This document shows positions 9,359-20,533 of a stretch of 64,000 bases of DNA, one piece after another. The position numbers and the translations under genes were made by a program. The DNA comes from Pseudoalteromonas sp. H105 (GTDB taxonomy: Bacteria > Pseudomonadota > Gammaproteobacteria > Enterobacterales > Alteromonadaceae): contig NZ_LOFH01000002.1 of NCBI RefSeq assembly GCF_001469215.1, positions 248,001-312,000 on the forward strand, in the 5' to 3' direction. Position 1 is the stretch's first letter, and each line of letters starts with the position of its first letter. The notes beneath the pieces are model-generated. The model had not been told where the DNA came from. It was given only the letters and a program-made list of their open reading frames with translations, and did not search any database.

Positions 9359-9616
9359 CTAAAGATCAGCCAGTATATTAGAAATTTTTTTAAGAAAATC
9401 GTCTTTGTGCTTATCATGCTCATAATCTAGGTGGTAGGTGTTGTGAAAACCAAAACGAAGTAACACGCCACTGCCTTTGAGGTAAATAGTGTACCCATCA
9501 ATATCTGAAAAAGCAGTTAACCCCATAAAGAACTTGCCATCTTGTGTGGCTTCACCATGTTGAATTATTTGTTCATACACAGCTAGAATTTGTTTACCGT
9601 CAATTTCGTTTTTCAT
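9359..9616 (-). CDS. DUF3081-like small protein
   Basis: An 85-residue soluble protein. The start chosen is the ATG at 9616 (MKNEIDGKQIL), which has a good Shine-Dalgarno (AAAGGAG) upstream; an earlier in-frame start would place that ribosome site inside the coding region. The sequence has features I associate with DUF3081 of Vibrio, Shewanella and relatives: KQILAVYEQIIQHGE at the start, then FSDIDGYTIYLKGSGVLLRFGFHNTYHLDYE. The function of that family is unknown. It is the first gene of a two-gene unit with the basic hypothetical protein that follows on the same strand. Confidence 0.7.
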   Translation of the reverse strand: MKNEIDGKQILAVYEQIIQHGEATQDGKFFMGLTAFSDIDGYTIYLKGSGVLLRFGFHNTYHLDYEHDKHKDDFLKKISNILADL

Positions 9617-10097
9617 AATGTCTCCTTTTATCATCTATACGTTTAAGGCGTTAATTTGGATTAAAAAAGGCTAAATTGTCGGTACGTTAAGGTGAAACTA
9701 AACGTTACTGTGCTTAGAATAGATTGCTCAGAGTACTCACTATAAATTTGAATTTAATAAAATCAATCTAAACTCATGCTACTCTATTGGGCGTGTCACA
9801 GGAATTTACTCTCATCGTTGTTTTTTTAAAGGGACTACCTAACGCCATGATATTAAGCCCCTGTGAAACACTGATTTCTGCACCTTGGGGTGGCTTGAGT
9901 ATATGCTCGAATTATAAATTTAACAGTGTCTTTTGCATAATGGAAAAATTTGGGCGTGAATGAGCCCCTTTACGTTAGCCACCATACTTCAAAGAATTAA
10001 CGGGTATCGTAATGTGGCTTATATTAGTCGCTTTATGGGTGAATTGTCTTTGAGTAATTGGAGAATGACTATAGGCCTTATTTTAAAAGCACCATTT
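9617..10097. other. Gene-free stretch upstream of the MITE-like element
   Basis: About 480 bp with no open frame that looks coding in either strand. It contains the promoter region of the DUF3081 pair at its left end and a copy of a dispersed short repeat at 9789-9874, described separately. Nothing else is recognisable. Confidence 0.6.
9789..9874. repeat. Dispersed intergenic repeat, copy A
   Basis: Read on the minus strand, this 86-bp segment aligns with 35764-35862. Shared blocks are TCAG[TC]GTTTCAC[AT]GGGG near one end, the core AACAACGAT, and GTGA[AC]ACGCCC at the other end. The two ends are themselves imperfect inverted repeats (GTGTTTCACAGG against GGGCGTGTCACAGG). The pattern is that of a small non-coding palindromic intergenic repeat. 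The two copies differ at many positions and in length, so they are old or belong to a large diverged family. Confidence 0.6.
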
Positions 10098-10341
10098 AGG
10101 GTCTGTTGACCTTTTCTGAGTGAAATTTTTTCAAGCTAGGGGCAATTTAATCGCGGGGCGAGGTCTGTAACCGAGTGGGCTAAGTAAAACAGAGCAAAGC
10201 TTCCGCGTCCTGCTCGTGCCTGTTTGGCTTTGATGCTGCACTATCACCTATTTGCAGTGAATAACCTCGCCATATAGGTGCAGCCTGCCTAAAGACTAAA
10301 CAGGCAGTTGCAAATTCAACCTTAAAAGGTCAACAGACCCT
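10098..10341. mobile_element. MITE-like element with 18-bp perfect terminal inverted repeats
   Basis: The sequence AGGGTCTGTTGACCTTTT at 10098-10115 recurs as its exact reverse complement at 10324-10341; adding one flanking T-A pair on each side extends the match. Each GGGTCT end is preceded or followed by TA, consistent with a TA target duplication as made by IS630/Tc1-type transposases. The interior is non-coding and has further inverted segments (GCGAGGT with ACCTCGC, GCCTGTTT with AAACAGGC). At 244 bp with no transposase it fits a miniature inverted-repeat transposable element moved in trans. No parent IS is visible in the window. Confidence 0.75.
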
Positions 10342-10370
10342 AATTAAGGTTTATTGGCGTGGTTTAAAAT

Positions 10371-10401
10371 AAAAAACCTCACTGAATTAGAGAGGTTTTT
10401 T
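10371..10401. terminator. Terminator of the ast operon
   Basis: The inverted repeat AAAAAACCTC / GAGGTTTTTT with an 11-nt loop lies 27 bp past the stop of the DUF1338 gene on the minus strand. On that strand the stem is followed by a U-run. Confidence 0.8.
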
Positions 10402-10427
10402 ATGGCACTATTTATTGACGTGGTGTA

Positions 10428-11231
10428 TTAACGCGCATTCGTGCTTTCAAATATCTTATCTGCAGACGCGGCAACGAAACCTGTATAGAGTTCACCATCT
10501 GGTTTGTTATAACGAAGTGCAAACTCATAAAAGCAGCTAGGTACACTCATTGTAATATCGCTGAATTCAACGTTAAAATCGTCAGCAAGTGTTGAAGATT
10601 GCTCAAGCAATACTTCAGGTGATCCTTTTACCTCACCGCCCGATGTATTTAACGCAAAGCCTGCGTCTTTGAGTGCTTTGTTTACCGCATCAATATTATC
10701 AAACTGTGCGAGTTCATTGATGCTTACTGTGAAGTGATTAGCACGGTAGCCCCACGCTGACATCCATGCGGCGTATTCACTTTCAGCCAACAGCTTTTTG
10801 TAGGTGTCTGACGTCACTTGCCAGTGGGTGCCTGAATATAAGAAGTTATCAGCCGTTACTGCATTTTCATCAATGCTATCAACCATTTGATTGACAATTT
10901 CTTGAAGTTCATCAGAACACTTTTCAACAAGTAACTCAGAGATAAATACTTTTGGTTGCGTGGTGTCTGGATGCTCATAGTGCTTTGCATAGAGTTTTTT
11001 TGCTTCAAAATGGTACTCGCCACATTCTTTATATCCAATTGCTAAAAAATGAGCTGCTAGTTTCTCAAGACCAATTTTTTCATGGTTGAAAGTACGCAGT
11101 GCAATATGATCATTTAGGATGTCATCTTTTTGGGTCGAGCCCAGTAACTCATGAACTTTTACAGCTGATGGAGTAACAGCTAAGTAATTTTGCCATAAGT
11201 GTTCAAATAATGTGTTTACGTTTGTGTGCAT
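10428..11231 (-). CDS. DUF1338 protein, 2-oxoadipate dioxygenase/decarboxylase-like
   Basis: A 267-residue cytoplasmic protein of the DUF1338 family. Longer members (HglS/YdcJ) are Fe(II) enzymes that convert 2-oxoadipate to D-2-hydroxyglutarate in lysine breakdown. Candidate metal ligands in the right order are His42 in NDHIALRTF, His166 in RANHFTVSIN and Glu236 in FYEFALRY. Arg46 could bind a substrate carboxylate. This shorter form lies last in a minus-strand operon with astC, astA and astD, 37 bp after astD. That places it in arginine/ornithine catabolism rather than lysine catabolism, so its substrate may be a different 2-oxo acid. The family call is firm; the exact reaction is inferred. 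Confidence 0.8.
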   Translation of the reverse strand: MHTNVNTLFEHLWQNYLAVTPSAVKVHELLGSTQKDDILNDHIALRTFNHEKIGLEKLAAHFLAIGYKECGEYHFEAKKLYAKHYEHPDTTQPKVFISELLVEKCSDELQEIVNQMVDSIDENAVTADNFLYSGTHWQVTSDTYKKLLAESEYAAWMSAWGYRANHFTVSINELAQFDNIDAVNKALKDAGFALNTSGGEVKGSPEVLLEQSSTLADDFNVEFSDITMSVPSCFYEFALRYNKPDGELYTGFVAASADKIFESTNAR

Positions 11232-11268
11232 TTTAATTCCTTAAATTTTTGACAATAGCGTCTGCTAG

Positions 11269-13801
<2,533 letters not shown>

Positions 13802-13845
13802 TTATAAAAACTCCATTAGCGCTCCCTAAAGAGCGCTAAATAAAA

Positions 13846-15105
<1,260 letters not shown>

Positions 15106-15118
15106 CTAAATTGCATGT

Positions 15119-15135
15119 TGCTGCAAGAAGCAGCA
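15119..15135. promoter_or_regulatory. Inverted repeat in the astC-lrp divergent promoter region
   Basis: TGCTGC and GCAGCA are separated by five bases, in the 188-bp region between astC and the divergent Lrp/AsnC-type gene. It is a candidate operator or mRNA hairpin. A -10-like TATAAT lies at 15203-15208 ahead of the regulator gene, but no convincing -35 was seen. Confidence 0.35.
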
Positions 15136-15239
15136 GTGTATTTTAATACCTATTATCTAGTTTCCCTTGTGAAATTTGCAGTGCTAAATTGTAGAATTTG
15201 ACTATAATAAAAAACAAATTAACGAAGTAGGTTGTCAAT

Positions 15240-15668
15240 ATGGTAGGTAAGCAAGATGAAAAGCTACTTTCTATTTTAAGAACAAATGCTCGAGCGAGTA
15301 TTTCTGATTTGGCTAGGGCACTGAATTTGTCCCGCTCAACTGTTCAAAGTAGGATGCTTAAGCTAGAAGAGACAGGGGTAATAAAAGGATATAGCGTAGA
15401 TTATGGTGAGGCCTACCTTAATTCGATGGTCGCTGCCCATGTATCGATTAAGGTAAAGCAAAAATTAACAACTAAAACAAATATAGAGCTTAAGCAAATT
15501 GACGCTATTTCACAGTTATATGCCATAAGTGGTGAATTTGATTTAATTGCAGTTGTACAAGCACAAAACTTGGAAAAGTTAAGTCATTTACTTGATGATA
15601 TTGGTAATTTAGACGGTGTTGAGCGCACAACATCATCCGTTATATTAGAAACTAAGTTTAATCGCTAG
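15240..15668 (+). CDS. Lrp/AsnC-family transcriptional regulator
   Basis: A 142-residue DNA-binding protein. An N-terminal winged helix-turn-helix (DEKLLSILRTNARASISDLARALNLSRSTVQSRMLKLEETGVIKGY split as residues 5-50) precedes a C-terminal AsnC/RAM ligand-binding domain (about 63-138, including GEFDLIAVVQAQNLEKL). It is transcribed divergently from astC, the usual arrangement for a local regulator, so it probably controls the ast operon in response to an amino acid such as arginine or ornithine. That target assignment is inferred from position only. Confidence 0.9.
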   Translation: MVGKQDEKLLSILRTNARASISDLARALNLSRSTVQSRMLKLEETGVIKGYSVDYGEAYLNSMVAAHVSIKVKQKLTTKTNIELKQIDAISQLYAISGEFDLIAVVQAQNLEKLSHLLDDIGNLDGVERTTSSVILETKFNR

Positions 15669-15822
15669 CGTAATAGAAAGTGAATCAGTATATTGATTAT
15701 TCCAACTAACTATAACAATTTAATGAAAATTGCTTTTATAAGAACTACACTCAGTTATATTAAAAGCTTAATTATTAGTGTCAAATTGTGCTATCACACA
15801 AAGGTTTGACTTTTGAGGGCTT

Positions 15823-16848
15823 ATGCAAGTCGGTTTACTAAATTCTATTATCAAGATAACTAAGAACAGAGATGTAGACTCACTTGAGTATACGATAATT
15901 TCAACGATTCAAGAGTTTGTGAAATGCGAAGAGATATCGATTTATAAAGATTTAGAAATAGCGGGTGAACTGAGGATTGAACGAAGCGCTTCTTTAAAGT
16001 TTTTATCCCAGAACGATTTTATTTGGCAAGATAAAGATGTAATTGAACGCCCTGATACTGAATTGGTTTCTTGCATTACTTCATCATGTATTATCACCGT
16101 TAAATCGGGAGATAACAAAGAGCGACGATGGCTCCCTATCTGTGTTCATGATAAGCCTGTTGCTGTTATAGCAATTTTATCTGAACACCTAGAAAGTGAA
16201 GAGCAAGTGTTACTGAACGCTTTTTGCCGCATTTTTGAAAATTACTTATCAATTTTACATGAAAGCGAAACTGATAAGCTGACAGGTTTGCTTAATCGCC
16301 AAACGTTTGATAAGAAATTAAAGTTACTGATTGAAAAGCAAATGGCAAAACAGCATCAAGTAATTAAAACGGATGAAAAGCGCTGTAAACACTCTGGTTC
16401 ATCTTCTTGGCTGGCAATTGTTGATATTGACCATTTTAAACAAGTTAATGATCAGTATGGTCACGTGTGTGGTGACGAAGTTTTATTATTGTTAGCGCAA
16501 AAGATGAAAAGCTATTTTAGGTCAACAGATTTAATATTCCGCTTTGGCGGCGAGGAATTTGTTTTAGTATTTGAACCAACAAACTTTAAGTTTATTGAAG
16601 CAAAATTAAATACCTTTTTGGACTTAGTGAGACAAACCAAGTTTCCATTTGTGTCAAGCTTATCGTTAAGTATTGGTTTATCAAGAATCAGCCCATATGA
16701 CTTTCCAATCTCTGTTATAGAGAATGCGGACAAAGCACTTTATTATGCTAAACGTAATGGGCGTGATCAATTGTGTTTTTATGACGAATTGGTAAGCAAA
16801 AACTTAATAGATGCAAAAGAAACTCACTCCGACATCGATTTATTTTAA
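15823..16848 (+). CDS. Diguanylate cyclase with N-terminal sensor region
   Basis: Makes cyclic di-GMP from two GTP. The C-terminal GGDEF domain (about residues 150-325) begins with the usual DKLTGLLNRQTFDKKL. It has the metal/GTP-binding segment IVDIDHFKQVNDQYGHVCGDEVL and an intact active-site GGEEF at residues 242-246. The N-terminal ~140 residues lack membrane spans and look like a small GAF-type cytoplasmic sensor fold, not identified further. An RxxD inhibitory site five residues before GGEEF is absent (TDLIFRF), so classical product inhibition is doubtful. The Shine-Dalgarno GAGGGC precedes the ATG. Confidence 0.9.
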   Translation: MQVGLLNSIIKITKNRDVDSLEYTIISTIQEFVKCEEISIYKDLEIAGELRIERSASLKFLSQNDFIWQDKDVIERPDTELVSCITSSCIITVKSGDNKERRWLPICVHDKPVAVIAILSEHLESEEQVLLNAFCRIFENYLSILHESETDKLTGLLNRQTFDKKLKLLIEKQMAKQHQVIKTDEKRCKHSGSSSWLAIVDIDHFKQVNDQYGHVCGDEVLLLLAQKMKSYFRSTDLIFRFGGEEFVLVFEPTNFKFIEAKLNTFLDLVRQTKFPFVSSLSLSIGLSRISPYDFPISVIENADKALYYAKRNGRDQLCFYDELVSKNLIDAKETHSDIDLF

Positions 16849-16851
16849 CCG

Positions 16852-17763
16852 TTAAGGTAATTTTTTTATTACCTTTTTTGTTGTTTCATCGAGCTTAATA
16901 ACATAGGCATTGCCGCCAATGCCTTTAAATTCTTCATCAGTAAACACGAGTGTGTTTTCATCATAGAAGGTAATAGCTTCTTTTTGAGTGACTATTCCTA
17001 AGTCAATTTGAGATACATCGCCAGAGAAAAATTTATCGCCTTCAAAGTTTTCAAACAACCAAATACTAGTAGAATCAAGCAAGACTAACTTTTTACGGCT
17101 GGGACTTAAAGCAGCAGAGGTGATCCAACACAATTTTTCCATAGTGGTACATGTTTTAAATGAATCAACAAGTTGAGCATCGAAGTTTGCTGCATGATCA
17201 CCCACTTTATATACATTGGTGATACCATCAAAGGGCTTAGTTCTATTTTTTGTAAACAGATATAAATGCCTGCCAAATGCAACGAACGCCTCTAAATCAT
17301 AGTTTCTTTTATTAGGTGCGACTGGTTGGTCATCAAGTTCAGGGTAAGTGAATTTAATAATTTCAGCTTGAGTAGAATTACCTTTTATATCAATAGGGTT
17401 TTCTATTTTATAGATAGTGAGCCAGCGGCGTTTTTGTGTGTTATTGCCAAAGTCTCCTAAGAAAAAATGACCAAAATCATTTTGTGTTATGTCTTCCCAA
17501 TCTATATTTTTAGCATTGGTAACCAACACTTCTTTTGCAATTGAACCATCTTCACTGAGTCTATAAAGCTTTGCATCATCGCCACCATCATTAATGGCCC
17601 AAAGGTGTTTCGCTTTATCAAATTCGATACCCGATATTTCTTTAAGTCGAGCATCAACAGTCAGCCTCTTTTTGCTGTAGAGAGTATATATTGATGATCC
17701 TAGGATAACAGCTGTAATAAGTAGGATAAATATGACGAGTGTAAACAAGCTTTTTTTAATCAT
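16852..17763 (-). CDS. Membrane-anchored beta-propeller-like protein
   Basis: A 303-residue protein with one N-terminal membrane span (residues 4-30, FTLVIFILLITAVILGSSIYTLY), probably an uncleaved anchor facing the periplasm. The rest has repeated beta-rich blocks of about 45 residues with motifs such as LKEISGIEFDKAKHLWAIND, GDDAKLYRLSEDG and TNAKNIDWEDITQND. These suggest an SdiA-regulated/NHL-like propeller. No catalytic motif is evident; such folds often serve as binding platforms or lactonase-like enzymes. It lies between two cyclic-di-GMP genes, convergent with the first and 69 bp downstream of the second on the same strand, so co-expression with the GGDEF-EAL gene is plausible. Confidence 0.6.
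   Translation of the reverse strand: MIKKSLFTLVIFILLITAVILGSSIYTLYSKKRLTVDARLKEISGIEFDKAKHLWAINDGGDDAKLYRLSEDGSIAKEVLVTNAKNIDWEDITQNDFGHFFLGDFGNNTQKRRWLTIYKIENPIDIKGNSTQAEIIKFTYPELDDQPVAPNKRNYDLEAFVAFGRHLYLFTKNRTKPFDGITNVYKVGDHAANFDAQLVDSFKTCTTMEKLCWITSAALSPSRKKLVLLDSTSIWLFENFEGDKFFSGDVSQIDLGIVTQKEAITFYDENTLVFTDEEFKGIGGNAYVIKLDETTKKVIKKLP
16854..16879 (+). terminator. Rho-independent terminator after the diguanylate cyclase
   Basis: The stem AAGGTAAT / ATTACCTT with a T6 loop is followed by a T-run. It begins 5 bp after the plus-strand stop codon and overlaps the 3' end of the convergent minus-strand gene. Confidence 0.75.
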
Positions 17764-17832
17764 AAGTGATCAGCAAGGGATAAATATTTAGTTATTATGC
17801 TGTATTTGATGGATAAATACTATTTTAGCGCA

Positions 17833-19752
17833 TTATCCATTAGGCTCAATTTGCCATACACCAGTTCCGGTAGCAGCGATATGATTGACATTGCCTTGCA
17901 ACACCTTGTTGCCGACATTAACAGAAGATTCTGGACGGCTGACTAAGTAACCTTGAACGCTACTGATCCCCAAGCGTTTAACAAGATCAAATTGCGCTAA
18001 TTCTTCAACTCCTTCGGCAACAATTTTTAATCCTAATTTAGAACCAAGTTCACTGATAGAGTTTAAAATTTCATTATACTTTGGATTTTCATTTGCTTGA
18101 GCAATAAATAGCCTATCTATCTTTAGAACATCAATAGGTAAATCAGCCAGCGTGCTTAAAGAACTAAAGCCGGTACCAAAATCATCAATTGCAATAGTAA
18201 CACCTTCGGCTCTTAGTTTTTCTAACTCTCTGATGATACTATTACTTGCCGTGATCAGTGTTGATTCTGTGATTTCAAGCATCAGGGCAGAAGGAGGTAA
18301 GCCCGTTTTTGCAAGCTTTTGCATAACCCAATCATATATTGGGCGGTGTTTTAATTGAATTCCTGAAACGTTAACAGAGATTTTTACTTTGCGCATTCCC
18401 GCATTATGCCATGCCGACATTTGTCTACATGACTCAAGCATAATCCAATCACCAAGCTCCAGTATTAGATTCGACTCTTCTGCAATTGGGATAAATTCGA
18501 CAGGAGATATCATCCCCTCTACAGGGTGATCCCAGCGAACCAGGGCTTCAAAATAGTCAATAGCACAATCTTCAACATGGACAATGGGTTGAAATGAAAG
18601 ATGAAAGTTTTGGCATGCAATAGCTAAGCGTAACTCTTCAAGAAGATAATGGTAGCGACGCATCTTGTTGCCCATCTCAGGCGAATACACTTTAAAAATA
18701 CCACGGCCGTCAGTCTTTGCTCTGTACATTGCAACATCAGCCATTTGCAATAATGCATGGGGTGTCGATGCACTTTCAGGGTAAACTGCCACGCCCACAC
18801 TTGCGCTTATTTTTATTAGTTTATTACCTAAAACAAAATCTCGCTCAATTTCACTCAGCACATTCTGCGCTACATCTAGAGTTTTGCTCTCGCTATCAAT
18901 ATCATTAATAAAAATTGAAAACTCATCGCCACCTAAACGGGCTAAATTTTGCTCTAGCATACTGGTTGAGTTGATATCATTCAGCTTATGATTTCTCAAT
19001 ACGCTAGCAAGTCGCTCGGCAACTTGAATTAACACTTCATCGCCAAAGCTGTGGCCAAATGAATCATTTACTTGTTTAAAGCCATCTAAATCAATAAACA
19101 GTAGTGCGCAGTGCATTTTTTCAAGCTCTGCTGTATGTAATTGTCGGTCTAGGTGTTCAATATACGCATGACGATCAATAAGTTGAGTCAGCTTGTCTTG
19201 GCTTATGCTGGTTTGTGTTTCTCTGGCATATGTTGCGATATGTGTGTTTAAGGCTGCTAAGCCTTGGCTTAACCGTGTCACTGGGTTGACTACTTCTAGC
19301 GACGGCAATTGGATTTTAAATGAACTCAGTAATTTGTCTGTCTGAACATTTAGCTGCTCGATCACTTTTTGCTCACGTCGGGCACGTTGCAAGTTGCCTA
19401 AATACCAAGTTAGCCAAAAGCCCATAAGGATTAAAATAATGAGATTTGCAGGAGAGAGAATAGTAGCAAAAAGTAACGACGAATATTGCGCAGTGACGAA
19501 TTCTGAATCATTAATTTTTATTAGCAAATAATCATGATCGTTTGTTGATATTACACTGTGTCCACTTAAAACGGGGTTATACCAAGGAGGCATATCAAGT
19601 TGAGTTTGTGCTATTGGGAATGCGCGTATAGCAATACTCGATTGCTGGGGGTTTATACTATTGACTTGCTTTGTTAACAAGATATTTAAGCCGTAACAAA
19701 ATACGATTAGAGTAATTAAAGCAATACTGATTATACGGAAAAATTTTATCAT
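17833..19752 (-). CDS. Membrane GGDEF-EAL cyclic-di-GMP protein
   Basis: A 639-residue protein with two membrane spans (about residues 5-27 and 95-118) enclosing a short periplasmic sensor of about 65 residues. A GGDEF domain follows (DKLTQLIDRHAYIEHL, DLDGFKQVNDSFGHSFGDEVL, intact GGDEF at 274-278), then an EAL domain (EAL at 402-404, EITESTLI, IDDFGTGFSSL, LKIDRLF, VAEGVEE, VQGYLVSRP). All the EAL metal-binding motifs I can check are present, so phosphodiesterase activity is likely; the GGDEF half may be active or act as a GTP-sensing regulator. No separate PAS or HAMP domain was recognised. Confidence 0.92.
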   Translation of the reverse strand: MIKFFRIISIALITLIVFCYGLNILLTKQVNSINPQQSSIAIRAFPIAQTQLDMPPWYNPVLSGHSVISTNDHDYLLIKINDSEFVTAQYSSLLFATILSPANLIILILMGFWLTWYLGNLQRARREQKVIEQLNVQTDKLLSSFKIQLPSLEVVNPVTRLSQGLAALNTHIATYARETQTSISQDKLTQLIDRHAYIEHLDRQLHTAELEKMHCALLFIDLDGFKQVNDSFGHSFGDEVLIQVAERLASVLRNHKLNDINSTSMLEQNLARLGGDEFSIFINDIDSESKTLDVAQNVLSEIERDFVLGNKLIKISASVGVAVYPESASTPHALLQMADVAMYRAKTDGRGIFKVYSPEMGNKMRRYHYLLEELRLAIACQNFHLSFQPIVHVEDCAIDYFEALVRWDHPVEGMISPVEFIPIAEESNLILELGDWIMLESCRQMSAWHNAGMRKVKISVNVSGIQLKHRPIYDWVMQKLAKTGLPPSALMLEITESTLITASNSIIRELEKLRAEGVTIAIDDFGTGFSSLSTLADLPIDVLKIDRLFIAQANENPKYNEILNSISELGSKLGLKIVAEGVEELAQFDLVKRLGISSVQGYLVSRPESSVNVGNKVLQGNVNHIAATGTGVWQIEPNG

Positions 19753-20224
19753 TCTACTAAGCCATAATGACCCCCTATTTTATTATGATTATAGCGAAGA
19801 GGGGTGATACTTTTTTTCAGTATATAGTGTGTGAGTTAAAGAGACAAACTTTTCAAGGAGACTAAGTTTAAAAAACGTCAATTTAAACTTTAGAGTACTT
19901 AATCTACTGTGTTTGTTGAATTTTAGCGTAGTTTTAATTTAGTTTATTTCACTTTACGAATCTGTATATGTTATCTATTTTGGTTAGGAGGATTTGTTCG
20001 AGAATTGAACTATGGTTTAGTTCTTGCAGATTCAGTATGAGAAGATAAATATGGCTGTATAAAATAGTCTTTTGCACCATATTTGTGCAGTGTTTTTTTT
20101 AATGCACTGTCATAAAGCATAAATATAATTTTGATTAACTTATATTCGTACCCGGCACATGTTGAGAAGTTGAACTGGCACGGTAGCAAGGATAAATAAA
20201 CATGAAGTTTAATTGGAGCCCGCT
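19753..20224. other. Promoter/leader region of the glycogen operon
   Basis: About 470 bp without a gene, between the divergent GGDEF-EAL gene and the glycogen operon. It is very A/T rich. It contains an inverted repeat GAACTA-N5-TAGTTC at 20007-20023, and a short hairpin TGCAC/GTGCA near 20075-20091 followed by a run of eight T. Either could be an operator or a leader hairpin. No confident sigma-70 promoter was found. Confidence 0.45.
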
Positions 20225-20524
20225 ATGTTAAGTAAACGTTTTTTTAAAACCAAAGATGAAGCTGAAGTAACATTTGAATTTAGTCACCCTGATGCACAGG
20301 AAGTCCAATTAGTTGCAGAGTTTACCGATTGGCAGCCTGTTGCTATGAAATTTAATAAGAAGCAACGGTGTTTCAAATTAAAGCAACGTCTGCCAAATGG
20401 TCAAGAGTTTCATTTTAGGTACTTGATCGATGGGACTACATGGGATAACGACCATCAAGCAGATGGGTATGTTGCTAATAATTTTGGCACTGAAAACAGC
20501 ATTGTTAATACTCAACGAGTGTAA
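20225..20524 (+). CDS. Stand-alone CBM48 (AMPK-beta/isoamylase-N-like) protein
   Basis: A 99-residue cytoplasmic protein that is nothing but a carbohydrate-binding module 48 fold. VTFEFSHPDAQEVQLVAEFTDWQPVAMKFNKKQ corresponds to the E-F-[TN]-x-W strand-loop of AMPK-beta glycogen-binding domains. It is followed by FHFRYLIDGTTWDNDHQADGYV. Start chosen at the ATG 20225, with TTGGAG upstream. It heads the glycogen operon, 9 bp before malQ. A glycogen-binding scaffold or regulator of the downstream enzymes is the natural inference, but no function is established for such orphan modules that I know of. Confidence 0.85.
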   Translation: MLSKRFFKTKDEAEVTFEFSHPDAQEVQLVAEFTDWQPVAMKFNKKQRCFKLKQRLPNGQEFHFRYLIDGTTWDNDHQADGYVANNFGTENSIVNTQRV

Positions 20525-20533
20525 GGTAATATA

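Noticed and set aside
20075..20099. Short hairpin followed by eight T upstream of the glycogen operon, like a terminator
   Set aside because: The stem has only five pairs and no gene ends there; mentioned only as part of the leader region.
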